A stretch of DNA of 64,000 bases from Argopecten irradians (taxonomy: Eukaryota > Mollusca > Bivalvia > Pectinida > Pectinidae): positions 32,358,980 through 32,422,979 of the forward strand of contig NC_091144.1 of NCBI RefSeq assembly GCF_041381155.1, given 5' to 3'. The notes beneath the pieces were generated by a model. That model made no database searches, was not told where the DNA came from, and saw only the letters and a list, made by a program, of their open reading frames with translations. Numbering within the stretch: the first letter of the stretch is position 1; every line of letters begins with the position of its first letter. A program made the position numbers and the translations under genes. Positions 45,195 through 56,932 of this stretch are shown piece by piece.

Positions 45195-46096
45195 TATTTT
45201 CAAAAAAAAAATAATACAAAATGATTTATTTCGCCTTTGATGCATGGGCAATCAGTACTTCATTCCCTATAGGATAAAGTGCCATGGAATTTTTTCTGGA
45301 TGTAATTAATTATTTTTACATATTTTAAACTTAAAGTCAAATTAAAAGCTCCACCTTTTCAGTGGTGGTAATGGTGTAAAGTAACTTTTGGGTGTCCTCT
45401 CACTTAGCCAACATTCTGAATTTTGAGGTATACAGGTAAGGTATTTTGTTGGCCTGGTGAGACTAGGTGTGAAAGATAGAACAATAGCAGATAATTACAG
45501 TAAGGTTATAAACTGTTTCATAAAACTTCGAACTTTTACGGGTTTGTACTGTATGTTAAGAGAAAAAACGCTGGATATTTAAGTATTACATGTTAAAATT
45601 ATAAATACACATTGTATATCATAATTCAAACATTTAGTAGTAGATTTTGAACATAGCTACTACTTTCAAGTAATTTCATTTTTAATGAATATATATCAGA
45701 ATAGGCACAAAAAGTAATTACATTTTGAACATAGCTACTACTACTTTTAAAAACATTAGTTAAATACATTTCATTTTTAATAAATATATATCAGAATGGA
45801 CAAAAAAGTAACGACATTTTGAACATAGCTACTATTTTTTTAGTTATTTAATTTACAAATAAATATAATCCAGATGGATATTAAAAGTAACTATATAGTG
45901 AGAATATAGCTACTATTTTTAAATTATTTCCACCTAAGTTCATCAGTAAGCAGCACTAAAATTGTTTTCACAGTGCATATTTTAATACATGTATAACGAA
46001 ATGGAATTCATCTTTAACTTAAGAAAAATACTAAATCGTTTGCTCCTGTTTTTGATAGTAAAAAAATACCATTTGTCAGCGGCGGAGCATCTTTAT
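45195..46096. mobile_element. GATGCTCC-family element with an internal insertion
   Basis: The left part ('tttatttcgcctttgatgca', 'aatcagtacttcattcc') and the right end ('aaatcgtttgctcctgtttt', 'gcggcggagcatcttta') match 4430-4676. About 600 bp between them are extra, including the tandem repeat at 45640-45930. The outer left end is not identified. Confidence 0.55.
45640..45930. repeat. ~90-bp tandem repeat, about four copies
   Basis: 'gaacatagctactac' recurs near 45652, 45727, 45818 and (as 'gaatatagctacta') 45901. The copies are separated by 'tttcatttttaataaatata' and 'tcagaatgg' in variable forms. Confidence 0.75.
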
Positions 46097-46954
46097 ATTA
46101 ATGCAAAAATATGATGTTCAAACTTATAATGTCCCTTGACAATGAATGCGTTTTTAATTCCTTTCTATGATGTTTATTATCCTATCTGAGGGGTAGGAAT
46201 TATATAATTATGTATAGACCAATATGGTATTAATGAAAAGATAATTTTCAAATTTATATATTACTTTTAATGCGAATTACATATTTCATATTAGGTAAAA
46301 CAACATTAATTGATAAATAGTAGTTTATTTTGGTTGAAATGAACTGGATGCTTCATTTCTGCACCAAAGAGAGTTGTTCAAGACCTGATGAAATTAGGTA
46401 ATCAATAATGTAGATATAAAAATTATTATTAGTATTTCCTTTTTGATTTTACATCGCTAAAAATAGCGTTAGACCTTACGTCAGAATTTGAACAACTCAT
46501 TCAATTATCGTTTCTCTCATTTGTTCTAATTAAGTCCCTACCTGATGTCAGGTGCCTGTGTCGCGGGGTACGGAGCGTGCGGGATCATGGGATGACCAAG
46601 TACATGCTTCGAAGCTGCTCAGAGTTGAGGTAGCCATCTAAAAAAAGGATGAGATATTATAATGATTATCTTATTTAATGTTAATCATTACATTCAATTT
46701 TAGTCACATTAGCCTTGCATAATATACAAAATGGTTTTTGGCGGGGATTTAATTCTGAACTAGTGTTTCTAGTCAATTGGTTGAGTTCTATTTAATATAT
46801 TAAATGCATATTGAATTTTCTCATGCAACATAATGTAGACTTAATACACGACCGCATTTTTATAATAAAATAAGCAATAGGACAATTTACTTTTCTGAAA
46901 TGTTATTCTTTTTGGTATATTTTAAATTAAATTTGTAAAGAATTCCATGGATAC
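46097..46954. other. AT-rich non-coding stretch
   Basis: No gene is recognised. Confidence 0.5.
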
Positions 46955-47085
46955 GTGAATTTTAAAATAATTTTGATAAGAATTCATAATAATATGCTAA
47001 ACTAAAATAATTTTGAAAAGGAATTCATTAAATGATGTAAACTAAAATAATTTTTTGAAAAAAGAATCATAAAATGTAGCTAAAT
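46955..47085. repeat. ~45-50-bp tandem repeat, three copies
   Basis: 'aaaataattttgaaaagga' followed by 'attcat' recurs near 46962, 47002 and 47044 with small changes. Confidence 0.65.
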
Positions 47086-47112
47086 ATCTAGTTTTATAAA
47101 TCAGAACATTAC

Positions 47113-47315
47113 CTTTTCAAATAATTGTCTCTTTTCTTTTGTGTAGTTGAAGTCTTTGAGTCTTTGAATAGAGAAGCTATGGTTGCCGATAGGAGATCGA
47201 TAAGGTTTATGTCTTCACATGGAGATAAATTCAACTTTTTAAAACATTTCTTTGCGAAATTTTTAAATTGGTATCTTCTGATTCGTTGAGAAGTTGGCAC
47301 GAACTCCGCCCACAT
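47113..47315 (-). CDS. Candidate first coding exon, unknown protein
   Basis: The open frame starts at ATG 47315 and runs 67 codons to a donor-like 'AAAAG/gtaatg' at 47112, phase 2, just before an in-frame stop. The peptide is basic and helix-like (RRYQFKNFAKKCFKKL, then INLIDLLSATIASLF), with no domain I can name. Support for a real exon: it directly follows a CG-containing, promoter-like region (47330-47640) and ends in a consensus donor. No second exon is identified to the left, so the gene remains a proposal. Confidence 0.35.
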
Positions 47316-47329
47316 CCAAGGTTAAGCTA

Positions 47330-47640
47330 TTCGGATACGTTTTCTGTTCATATAACTCCGATCCACGGGTGGGTTCCGAGTGTGTTTTGAAGCCATGTGA
47401 TTGGTCGGGGTGGGCGGAGGTTTGATCGACTCCACGCGTAACGTGACGCGTTGAGTAGATTTATGGCTTATTGAGCCGTGATCGATTGTTTTTTCTGCAG
47501 ATCGATTATCCTCTATTGTTTTTAATGACTTTGATCTCCGATCGTGAGTAGATCTCGGAAAAAACTACTTCACGGCGGTTGTGAGAATCTACCGAACATG
47601 GCTTCTGATTTGTTTACTCAATGAAGACTGAGCAGTCAAC
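47330..47640 (-). promoter_or_regulatory. Promoter-like region for the 47113-47315 exon
   Basis: Local rise in GC and CG. On the minus strand it contains a GC-box ('cctccgcccac'), a CCAAT box ('gaccaatcacatgg') and several GATC-rich palindromes ('gatcgattat', 'gatctccgatcgtgag'). No TATA box is seen near the start. Read from sequence only. Confidence 0.35.
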
Positions 47641-49149
47641 GAAGTCGTAAGATTGTTTTGATAACTATAAATTTTTTACTATTCAATGAGATTAGACTTT
47701 TAGTTTCACAACAGATCGCGTTAACGTTCAACTTGTAAAGTTAATCCGTTCGTCCATAAATAATAACACTCTCATTATTTCTGTGAAATTTTTTGCAAAA
47801 TAATAATAATAAATGTGTAGTCTATTTACATGCATATATTGTTTTCACGAATATATATTAATTATAAAATCAGGTTATTTAGTTTATTTCAAATATAATA
47901 AAGCATTGTTTTGATTCATTTTCTTTTAATTAATTTCACAATTCCTATAACACAATCAACTGCATAAATCGATAAATATGGGGAAAAAATTAATTTATGA
48001 TTTTATCTCTGTTGCAATGCTTGTTGTTTTTAAATGTGACAGAAAATTTAATCTTGGCTTAACTACATGGACTTTAATATAAGTTTGTGTTATTGAATAT
48101 CAATTCAACACATATGTTTACATATCTTATCAAAGGTAATCTTAAAGTAAGAATACAGTTAATAAGAAAAGTTTTATTTTGGCTCGCATAGCTGCATTTA
48201 GCAATCAATGACATAATATTAAAATATATGCATGTATTGATATATTTAAGGCCAGTATGAGAGGGTGTGTGTGGATGTGGGATGTGATATGTATAAATTA
48301 ATTTACGTTCTATAAAAGAGATTGCCTATTTATTACCTATTCATTTAAGAATATATTTACTTATTTGCCTATCTGTTGTAAATAGTTATTTTCTTTTCTA
48401 TGGCCCGCTTGGGTATGCTCCTAATATTATACTATTTTCTTTTCATTTCTATTATATTTATATACTGAGACAACAATACCTATATTTATTTATCAATAAT
48501 TAATTAGTTAAGTAAAACCGGATTTCTGGAGAGGACCTATATAGGCTTTGCCTGTTGTCCAATCCATTTAGCAATACAATAATATATTTATCTTTCTCTG
48601 TAATTCCTGCATAACTTGTATTGTTCAATAAAATATTTTGAAATGAAATGACATAATTACGTAGTACCAATTTCATAGTAAATAAGATGGAAGCCATCAG
48701 TCTACCCGATGATGTTGTTTCAGCATTCAAAATAAACTGATTTTAAAGATAGACTGTATGTACAATATAAGGAAAATCAGAAAATACTTATTTAACTATA
48801 AAGCTATACCATAACCGGAATATGAATTTAACCATTTTTTAAAACTATATGTTAGCAAACACAATTTATAAAATGTATAGTAGAAGAATGAATTTTTAAG
48901 TACAAATGTGACACTTTAATAAAATAAATTGTATTATATTGTATTGTACTATAAATGTAGGAGTCCGTTGTAGAAGAACTAAAAAGTTCCTGTTCTGGAA
49001 TTGTTCTGAATCTATTATATAAGAAAAAAAAATACATCAATAATTTCTGAGAAACACGACACAAAATAATAGTTTTCTACGATATCATTAATGCTTTATA
49101 ATTGAAAAAGTTCCCGATATTTCCAATGATTATCCAACTATTTATAAAC
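47641..49149. other. AT-rich non-coding stretch
   Basis: No gene is recognised. The open frames at 48500-48730 and 48852-49064 (minus) are low-complexity with no domain. Confidence 0.5.
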
Positions 49150-49450
49150 GAGTTTTCATTTATTGCTCATACTATATATTCTGGTAGTTTATTCCACAGG
49201 CGCTTGCAAACCATATATAAAAGTATATATAAAATTGCTGTACAACGTTTAAGGGAATAGGACTTCAGCCTGTGGAAAGCGGGAACCTTTGGAACTTTTT
49301 GTAAACGAGAAAATACCAATCGCAACATTTCGGAGCAATTTAAGACAATCTTCGGAAATTTGTTATATTTTTTCTCGTTTACGGAAAGTGCCGAAGGTTT
49401 CGGATTGCAGCCTGTGGTTCATTTCAGAAGGATACAGATCTGGTAGAGAA
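49150..49450. repeat. Hairpin repeat near the 'cagcctgtgg' motifs
   Basis: 'tttgtaaacgagaaaata' and 'tattttttctcgtttacg' form an inverted repeat around 'aatcttcggaaatt'. The outer motif 'cagcctgtgg' occurs on both sides, and a related piece ('gaaggtttcgaaatgtagcc') lies at 50632. Similar 'aatcttcggaaa' pieces occur at 52405-52440. Probably a small foldback element. Confidence 0.5.
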
Positions 49451-49559
49451 ATGTCTTTTTTCTAGGTTAAGTTGACAACCGGTTAGGGAATATTTTTTCG
49501 TGTGTCATCTACTGCTACGATGTCCTAATGTATAAAATAACATATTAGTTTTATTTTAT

Positions 49560-49745
49560 TTTTAGTAGATTAGCGTCCTTTTAAAAGCCAGTTTCATGTA
49601 AGGACGTGACAGTTTTGTTGGTGGAGGAAAGCCAGAGTCCCAGAGAAAAAAAAAACACCGATCAGTACTGTACCTGTCAACTGCCCCTATAAAACCTATA
49701 CGATCACAGATCGTAAGTGATCGGAACCCCTGGAGTATCGAGGAT
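49560..49745 (-). mobile_element. SINE-like fragment, minus orientation
   Basis: 'catgtaaggacg' is followed by 'ggtggaggaaagccagagt', a poly-A run, 'accgatcagtactgtacct' and 'gtcaactgcccc'. Read on the minus strand this is the tail order of a mollusc SINE (GGGGCAGTTGAC, then ACTGATCGGT, then TTTCCTCCACC). The 5' tRNA part is replaced by 'atcacagatcgtaagtgatc'. The ORF at 49562-49792 is this repeat. Confidence 0.6.
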
Positions 49746-51004
49746 TCCATTACAATGTGCATGTACAATGTAACTGTTCGAAACTTGCACACATTTCACC
49801 ACCTCAAGCTACATGTATGTGGTATACACATTCCATGCATACTATTTATATTTATTGGGTAATTATAACATCAAAATCAGGAAATTATATCAGCAATATT
49901 AGTTAGGCCGTTCTTTAGATGGCGTTTCGAGAGTAGCTATATCCTGTGTACTACATGTACATTGACCTATATATATATTTACACAACAAAAACATAGCAC
50001 TGTCCATGAAATTTACTCAAAAGTTCAGAACGTATGGTTCTCCCAATAATACTTGAATTTGGCATGATGTGATTTTTTTTATAATTCTGAACAGCTAGCG
50101 GCAATCGATATGGCTCTTGTTTGTTATATATACATTGTGCCTGTGCGTTGTTTACGAAAGCGATTCCTGTTGAACTCATTCAGAACGCATGGACCGGTCA
50201 CAACTTGGGGTGAATTTATGGGACGTTATATAAACCTGGTGGGATATAGGACGGAACGGAAGATATCAGGGTGAGTTCACGTTATTAGTGGAAGGAATAT
50301 GCGTTCACATTAGGATACTGAGCAAGATACGAGATACAAATACATACATGCAATATACATGTACATGTATGCATTTCATGCTACTTTTGAAAATTCGATG
50401 TGGTATATATGCTTCATTGCTTACATATGATATAACTCAAGTCCTATATGTATAGAGACATTCTTATGTCAACAGTATACAAGTTTATAATGTATAAGAT
50501 GGCATCATGCAGGTAAAACATACGACACTGATCAAAGAGGAAGTAAATTACATTTGAATACATATCACAGGGACTTGACACGACGTACACACTGTCATAT
50601 ATATATATATATATATATACATGTACAGTGCTGAAGGTTTCGAAATGTAGCCTGTGGTTCATTCCGATATTTGATATGTGTTTTTGTCATATATTTATAT
50701 ATATATATACATGTACAGTGTAGACCAACAGAAGATTGACGGAGAGTCGTCACGTGGCGTTCTGCATCTATCAGAGTTACTTCCCTTCGTTACTCTCCGT
50801 TTATAAAAGTATCACTCAAGACTATTCCCTTTCTATGAAATTAGTTCTTAAATATCGATACAATATGTACTTTCCGAAAATTTCTTCTTGATCTCGCGAT
50901 TGTGTAAGTATCTATCAAAATTAGGAGTTACTTCTCTTCTATCAGTACTTATGGCAAGCCAACATGACATTTATTCAAAGAGCAAAGTCGATCCTTAATT
51001 TCAC
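49746..51004. other. AT-rich non-coding stretch with (AT)n
   Basis: No gene is recognised. Contains an (AT)n tract at 50596-50620 and a duplicated 'atatatacatgtacagtg' at 50610 and 50702, with flanks shared with the 49150-49450 repeat. Confidence 0.5.
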
Positions 51005-52095
51005 TGCATATATATTGTATATAAGATATCTTGATTGAAATATAAGATATCTCATATATATAGTATATGAGATATCTTATATACTATATAAGATATCTTA
51101 TATACGATATCAGATATCTTATATGAGATATCTCATATGTTTTTTAATTAATCCTATATAAGATATCTTATATCGTGTATAAGATATATCATTTAAGTTA
51201 TCTATATAATTGAAATCTCGTTGATTATAAGATATATTATAAAGGAACGAGATTTCAACAAAGGCCCAGAAATGAAGTCTCCCTACCCGGAAGTGATAGA
51301 GAGCTGTAAAGTATACTACTACTCGTTCAGCAAGACTCTTATTGGCTTCGCATGCTACGCCAGTATCAAGCGTTTGGTTGAACGAGACAAAACTATGCAT
51401 GTATAGATAGGTCACCATTATAGCCAATATATTTATTGCCGCCATGTTCGAATTGACAACTAGAGTAATGGGAATTAACTACTTCTGTGTTTTCAATACA
51501 TCGTTGAATGCAACCAAACTGCGATTGATTATTCATTTCAGTGCTATCTCTGTCATTACGAACGATTCTTAGATGTGTTCCGAAGTGCTCCGAATGATGT
51601 TCGAGGGAGAACTTAGTTTCTGGTTTTAAATGCTACGAAATATCATTCTATATAAGATATCTGATATAGCAACGATATTTCAATTATATTAGATATCTAA
51701 TATATTATTCAAGATATCCTATATAAGATATCTTATAAAGAAAATTAAATAAGATATCTTAAATTCTATATGAGATTTTATTTAATTTTTATATGAGATA
51801 TATCTTATATAATTATATAAGATATCTTATATAATATATGAGATATCTTATATACTTTATGAGATATTTTATATGTTATATGAGATATATTATATACTTT
51901 ATAAGATATCTTATATACTTTATAAGATATCTTATATACTTTATAAGATATCTTATATAACATATAAGATATCTTATATACTATCTGAGATTTCTTATAA
52001 TATGCTATATAAGATATCTTATTAGAAATCTCAGATATATATAAAATATCCTATATAATTATATTAGATATCTTATATAATTCGATTAAATACGG
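51005..52095. repeat. Palindromic AGATATCT array, interrupted
   Basis: Dozens of copies of the self-complementary core 'taagatatctta', spaced about 18-22 bp apart, in two blocks (51010-51240 and 51645-52090). A ~400-bp non-repetitive segment separates them. It contains short open frames on both strands (51221-51406 plus; 51119-51445 minus), neither of which I can assign. Confidence 0.85.
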
Positions 52096-52590
52096 GATAT
52101 ACCTTGCTCCTTCAATAAATGTTAAGTTGGCTTGCCATAAGTACTGTCAATCGCAACACCTCAAGGGAATTCTGGAAATTTTCGGAAATATAACAGCTAT
52201 ATTTCCGAAGATTACCGGAAATTTCTCCAAGATGTTGATATTGTCAACACTTGCTGAGTGAAACGAAGGGAAGTAACTATAGCTAGATCTGATAGAATAG
52301 AATGATGGGGCAATAAGTGAAAGTAATTCAGTAATTCGTTATCAAAATACACCAGAAAGGGAAATATAATTCAACATGATGAATCGCGACATTTCTGAGA
52401 AATTTCCGGCAATCTTCGGAAAGTTTCGATAATCTTCGAAGATTGACAGAAACTTCGCCGAGATGTTGCGTTTGTATAAAACAAGGATTGATATGCGAGT
52501 CTCATCTAACATCATTGTGTAAATCAACACATCTTAAATCACGTGCATGCGTTTTTGTTAACCAGGCCAAAAAATACAAACTGAGACGAG

Positions 52591-53253
52591 ATGGATTCCG
52601 AAAACTTGAACGAGTGGCTAGACTTGTGGGAAAAGAAAAAGGCACCATGGCACCTGGATTTTGTGCACGAAGCTATTGAGAAACATGCGGAGATACTGAT
52701 GACGTCACCGAAAGCGAAGAACAAAATCTTTGTACCTCTTTGCGGGAAGACTGTCGATATGAAATATCTGGCAGACCTCGGGAACGAGATTGTCGGACTG
52801 GAAGCATCGGAAACAGCTGTGAAGGATTTTTTTACGGAGCATGACATTGAATACACCACCGAGGATGTCCCCTCTGTGAAAGGAAAACTTTTCCGATCAA
52901 ATGATCAAAAAATCAAAATTTACTGTTGTGATTTGTTTTTATTCTCCGCCGATATTGAATCCGGGTTTAGTGGAATATGGGATCGAGGCTCATATGAAGC
53001 AATGGAACCAAAACATCGGGACGAATGCGCCAGGGTCATGAAAACGCTTGTTTATCCAGGAATTGGTTACTTGCTGGAGATGCCAGATCGTGAATTAGAC
53101 AAAGGACCACCATTTTGTGTTCCAGTTGATGTCGTAGAGAGTAATTTTGGTCCGGGATGTAAGGTTGTTAAACTACTAGAAGTGACGAAAACACCACCAG
53201 ATTTTCTGGCCATAGTGAAAGCTGTAAATGTGTTTCGACTTCACTTTCAATAA
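52591..53253 (+). CDS. TPMT-like: Thiopurine S-methyltransferase-like protein, copy 2
   Basis: A 220-residue single-exon frame, closest to copy 1 at 16610. It keeps the N-terminal Trp pair (LNEWLDLWE), the SAM loop FVPLCGKTVD, the acidic VGLEASE, FFTEHDIEY, CCDLF, GIWDRGSYEAM and GPPFCVP, so all family landmarks are present. Expected activity is SAM-dependent S-methylation of small thiol or related substrates. The ATG is supported by alignment with copy 1 and lies 25 nt after a possible splice acceptor ('tttttgttaaccag'). A poly(A) signal AATAAA lies about 145 nt after the stop. It sits about 2.4 kb from copy 3 in the same orientation. The central ~145 bp are almost identical to copy 1 while the first third differs much more, a mosaic pattern. 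Confidence 0.92.
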   Translation: MDSENLNEWLDLWEKKKAPWHLDFVHEAIEKHAEILMTSPKAKNKIFVPLCGKTVDMKYLADLGNEIVGLEASETAVKDFFTEHDIEYTTEDVPSVKGKLFRSNDQKIKIYCCDLFLFSADIESGFSGIWDRGSYEAMEPKHRDECARVMKTLVYPGIGYLLEMPDRELDKGPPFCVPVDVVESNFGPGCKVVKLLEVTKTPPDFLAIVKAVNVFRLHFQ

Positions 53254-53396
53254 TTGCAAGGTCCTGTAGTGAAAAGAAGAACAATTTTTAAAAAGAAGTT
53301 GACAAATGACAATAACACCGAATGACTGAGAGGTACCAAACAGCTTCGACTGAATGAGTTGATATAACTTGTGTCCAATTCTTTTATTATTCAACA

Positions 53397-53402
53397 ATAA
53401 AA
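53397..53402 (+). terminator. Poly(A) signal of TPMT-like copy 2
   Basis: AATAAA about 145 nt after the stop codon, followed closely by an A-rich stretch. It is the only canonical hexamer in this 3' flank before the next element. Confidence 0.5.
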
Positions 53403-53621
53403 TTGTATTAATTAAAAAAAAATCTCCTTTTAGTGGTACACAATTTGCAGATCTTTGCTAACGCTAAATTTTGTCAATCGACATATTTTGTTGACAGTTA
53501 TCTAATTGTTCTAATTCATTCTTTTGGTTTTTAATTTTTTTAGTATAAAACTGAAGTGTTATTGTTAACTATTAAAGTATGAGTATCCTGTCATAGTCTC
53601 CATTTCTTACCTTTTCACTTT

Positions 53622-54192
53622 AAAGGGACAATTCAGTCTAAGAGAACATTAAAATTTGTACATATATCGGAAAAACCCAGTTCTAATGGAAAGTATATAA
53701 ATCGGTTTTACTGTGATATGCCTGAAAAGCCCATGGTTGTGACATGTGTGTAGATGTTCAAACTCGCTCGCTGTCCGCCATTACACATTGTGGTCGAACT
53801 TCTCGTATGCCGAACCCTGTCCCTTGTTCATATGCTCATAGAGTAATGCAACTTTTGTCTAGAACTGCTCAAATCGTCCTGTGTTTACCTTATTAGGTGA
53901 ATTGTCTTACCTAAAAATCATTTTACCACCTTCTCAGTGGTTATGTAGTTTATTTGTTTAACGTGCCTGACTTTTGCTCGGGTATGGGTACAGCGTCCAT
54001 ATTGTACCTGCTTAATCGTATTGATCAACGATTTGATATTTAAACGATATTAATTAAAATACTTAACAATGTTGTGGAATTTGTCAATGTTTTACGTTAT
54101 ATATTTCATAAGAAATGTAGAACAATACATTTATGCCATATTTTGCTTCTTAGTTATGTAAAAGAATTGGCCTGACTGAATTGTCCCTTTAA
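53622..54192. mobile_element. TTAA-flanked MITE downstream of TPMT copy 2
   Basis: Best-preserved member of the family: the left end 'ttaaagggacaattcagtct' and the right end 'gactgaattgtccctttaa'. About 570 bp with no coding. Relatives are at 15799-16515 and 1078-1695. Confidence 0.8.
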
Positions 54193-55652
54193 GAGTTGAA
54201 ACTCAGACTTTCAAGTTACAACCAAGACGAATACATTTTAGAGTATGCTGGTTGTATCCCATTAGTTCTCTTTGCTCACTTCAAGTCTGTGCTAGGCTGG
54301 GACAGAAACTATCACTTTTAAAGATTATGAAGTACCTCGGTTATGGGACAGAACAAGAGAACCGTCCACACAGGGGCGTGCGATTAACACAAGGCCAAAA
54401 CAGGAAATAGTCGCCCTTTACGATCATGGATGTAGGCAACAGTTACGATTTAATTCTAACGTCCTATTGGCAGGACAGGGTTGTGCCATCATCTTCTTCT
54501 TGTAATGAACTTGGAACGGAGTGAGGATGTTCTTAAAAAACAAAGAAATCATATCAAATACATAAAAAAAACATTCGATTTGGTTAAAATAATGTTAAAC
54601 CATCCTCATATGATTTAAAATAATGGCCTCTGGCTTCGCACTCTGTCGTTATGTGATTCTACCAGGGTAGTACAACATCATATTAACACTAACAAAGTTT
54701 TATGATTGATACATATATATGTACTAGAGAAATCTGTAAATTATATCCATCTAAAATCTCAAATTCACTAAAATAGATGCATGTATTTTGAGTCCATAGA
54801 TATTTGCATAGTTACATTCAGGATTGGTATTTTTAGTCCATTGAAACAGTGGAAAACGAAAGGTCATCTGGGTTCAGTAAATCAAAACGGGATTCGACTA
54901 ATTACAGGTTATTTACAACAATTATACTGTATTCTGTACCTACTTACTGATTTCAGTTAAGATGTGATCACAGGTGTTTACAACAAATAAGAAATTCAAT
55001 TTATTTTAGTGGCAAATTAATTTCGTGATTCCATGCATGACGTCTGTTTTCACGGCTGTTTATTATTCTGCGAAGTAGGCTCGCATAATTTCCTAACCCT
55101 ACATGCTTGAAAAATACTCAAGGGCGATATTTTCGCGAATTTAAGCGCCCGCTAAATCCATGATTTAATTTTACGCGGAAATCAGTTCGTTTATCACATA
55201 ACTGACTTGATCAGCCATGTCATAAATATCGTAAGAAACACGAGTAATAACACGATTATGACGTCACATGTAGGTTTGACGTTGTAATCTATATACATTG
55301 TACATTGAATGACGTCGCATCATTGCCTCAGAAGCCGGTAACGTCACATCCGAGCCGGATTTGTACTATTTTATATAGATACGAAATTAAAGTTTTACTT
55401 GTATTTCTATTAATAAAAGCTATGTGATAAATACCAAATTTATCAAAGTCGCTAAATAATTTGACATGCCTAAAGGCTCGTGGCCACTCGCCTAAAGGCT
55501 CGTGGCGTATCAAATCATTGAAATCGTTTGATAAATTTCATGTTACATAGCCACTCACGTAAGATCCTATATATACAATATTTATAATATTTTTAATTAA
55601 TCATTTTGTTTGTTATCGACGTCTGTTTATTTCATTTAGGTATTTGTTAAAA
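54193..55652. other. Intergenic region before TPMT copy 3
   Basis: No gene is recognised. It holds several TGACGTCA-like sites (e.g. 55260, 55312) and a short direct repeat 'gcctaaaggctcgtggc' at 55466 and 55491. The end of this region ('tttatttcatttag') looks like a 3' splice site 13 nt before the ATG. Confidence 0.45.
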
Positions 55653-56321
55653 ATGGCATCTGATCAGATCCAAGGATGGCTGAATAACTGGGAGAGTGAC
55701 TGCACCCCGTGGCACATGTCAGATGTTCACGAAGGACTTGCTAACCACTACGACATACTCGTCAACAAACCTGCAGCCAAGAACAAGATATTCGTTCCCT
55801 TGTGTGGCAAATCCGTGGACATTAAATGGTTGGCCGATCGAGGAAACGAAGTTGTTGGAGTGGAAGCAGCAGAAATGGGTTTGGTGGAATTCTTCACAGA
55901 ACAAAATATTGAATATTCCGTTGAAGAAGTTCCGTCTGTGAAAGGCAAACTATTCCGGTCACGTGACAACAAAATACGACTTTATTTTTGTGATATATTT
56001 GACTTCTCAGCTGATATTGAATCTGGATTTAGTGGTGTGTGGGATCGAGGGTCAATGGAGGCTCTTGAATTCGATGATAGAAAAAGATATTTTAAGTTGA
56101 TGAAATCTTTAATAAGTCCCGACACGGGATATTTGTCAGAGATAGTGGAACGTGACCTCGGCAAAGGTCCGCCATATTGTGTTACTGCAGACGAAATCGA
56201 GGCTAGCTTTGGGTCCGGATGTAAAGTTACGAAATTAATGACCGTTACTAAGCTTCCAGAATATGCATTTCATATTTCGGATTTTATTGGCCTTAATGTT
56301 TTCTCCATTACATTCCACTAA
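55653..56321 (+). CDS. TPMT-like: Thiopurine S-methyltransferase-like protein, copy 3
   Basis: A 222-residue single-exon frame starting MASDQIQGW. The ATG at 55653 is preferred to the upstream non-ATG extension. Family features: the WLNNW and PWH region, FVPLCGKSVD, VVGVEAAE, FFTEQNIEY, VPSVKGKLF, FCDIF, SGVWDRGSMEAL and GPPYCVT. More diverged from copies 1 and 2 than they are from each other, so it is an older paralogue. A poly(A) signal lies at 56418-56423; a hexamer at 56325 is too close to the stop. Function by family: SAM-dependent methylation of a small thiol, selenium or aromatic substrate in the cytosol. The true substrate is unknown. Confidence 0.92.
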   Translation: MASDQIQGWLNNWESDCTPWHMSDVHEGLANHYDILVNKPAAKNKIFVPLCGKSVDIKWLADRGNEVVGVEAAEMGLVEFFTEQNIEYSVEEVPSVKGKLFRSRDNKIRLYFCDIFDFSADIESGFSGVWDRGSMEALEFDDRKRYFKLMKSLISPDTGYLSEIVERDLGKGPPYCVTADEIEASFGSGCKVTKLMTVTKLPEYAFHISDFIGLNVFSITFH

Positions 56322-56417
56322 TGGAATAAATCTCGACTTATTTATGAGCGTTTTGATGACATTGATTATTATGCTTACTGCTAAGAGAGGGATTTTATTT
56401 CTCTTTCAAATACGTAG

Positions 56418-56423
56418 AATAAA
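56418..56423 (+). terminator. Poly(A) signal of TPMT-like copy 3
   Basis: AATAAA about 100 nt after the stop codon, at a plausible spacing. Confidence 0.45.
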
Positions 56424-56442
56424 CATATTTTGATATGTCTGC

Positions 56443-56703
56443 ACCAACAATCTATACCCGGGGTTCATTGCGCCCCTCATTCTGTAGACTGGTTCCCTCC
56501 CCTTATTAGTTCTCGTGTCTCCGCCAGGTTGCGCTTCGCTCAGTGAATCGTACGCAAGGGAGGTAACTGAGGCGGAAACCAACCTACATGTAGTGGCGGG
56601 GCACAGCCTGGCGGAAAAGAGAACTAAGGGAAGAGAACAAATCTAGGAACCAGTCTACATCATTCAGAGAGCCGCAATGAACCCTGGGATATATTGTTGT
56701 AAC
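56443..56703. mobile_element. ~260-bp palindromic MITE
   Basis: 'caacaatctatacccggggt' on the left and 'ccctgggatatattgttg' on the right, with inner pairing ('ttcattgcg' against 'cgcaatgaa'; 'ctggttcc' against 'ggaaccag'). No coding. Confidence 0.75.
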
Positions 56704-56932
56704 AAAAGCATTCCTTTTGTATGCATGGTTTCTACAGTTGGAGTCCGACGTTTTTCGTAAATTAAATTATAACGTATTGAGCCTCTGATGTCAAATAGAG
56801 ATTCCCGACATTGTCCAAAGGTGAAAGTGACCAATGGGGGCACTGTAGGTATTTACACTCTCTAGTGTATAAACTCTAATCAGCTGCTATGGAGGTTAAC
56901 ACATGATTTTTTCACTGTGAAACATGGATATA
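56704..56932. other. Spacer before the giant repeat arm
   Basis: No gene is seen. Confidence 0.5.
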
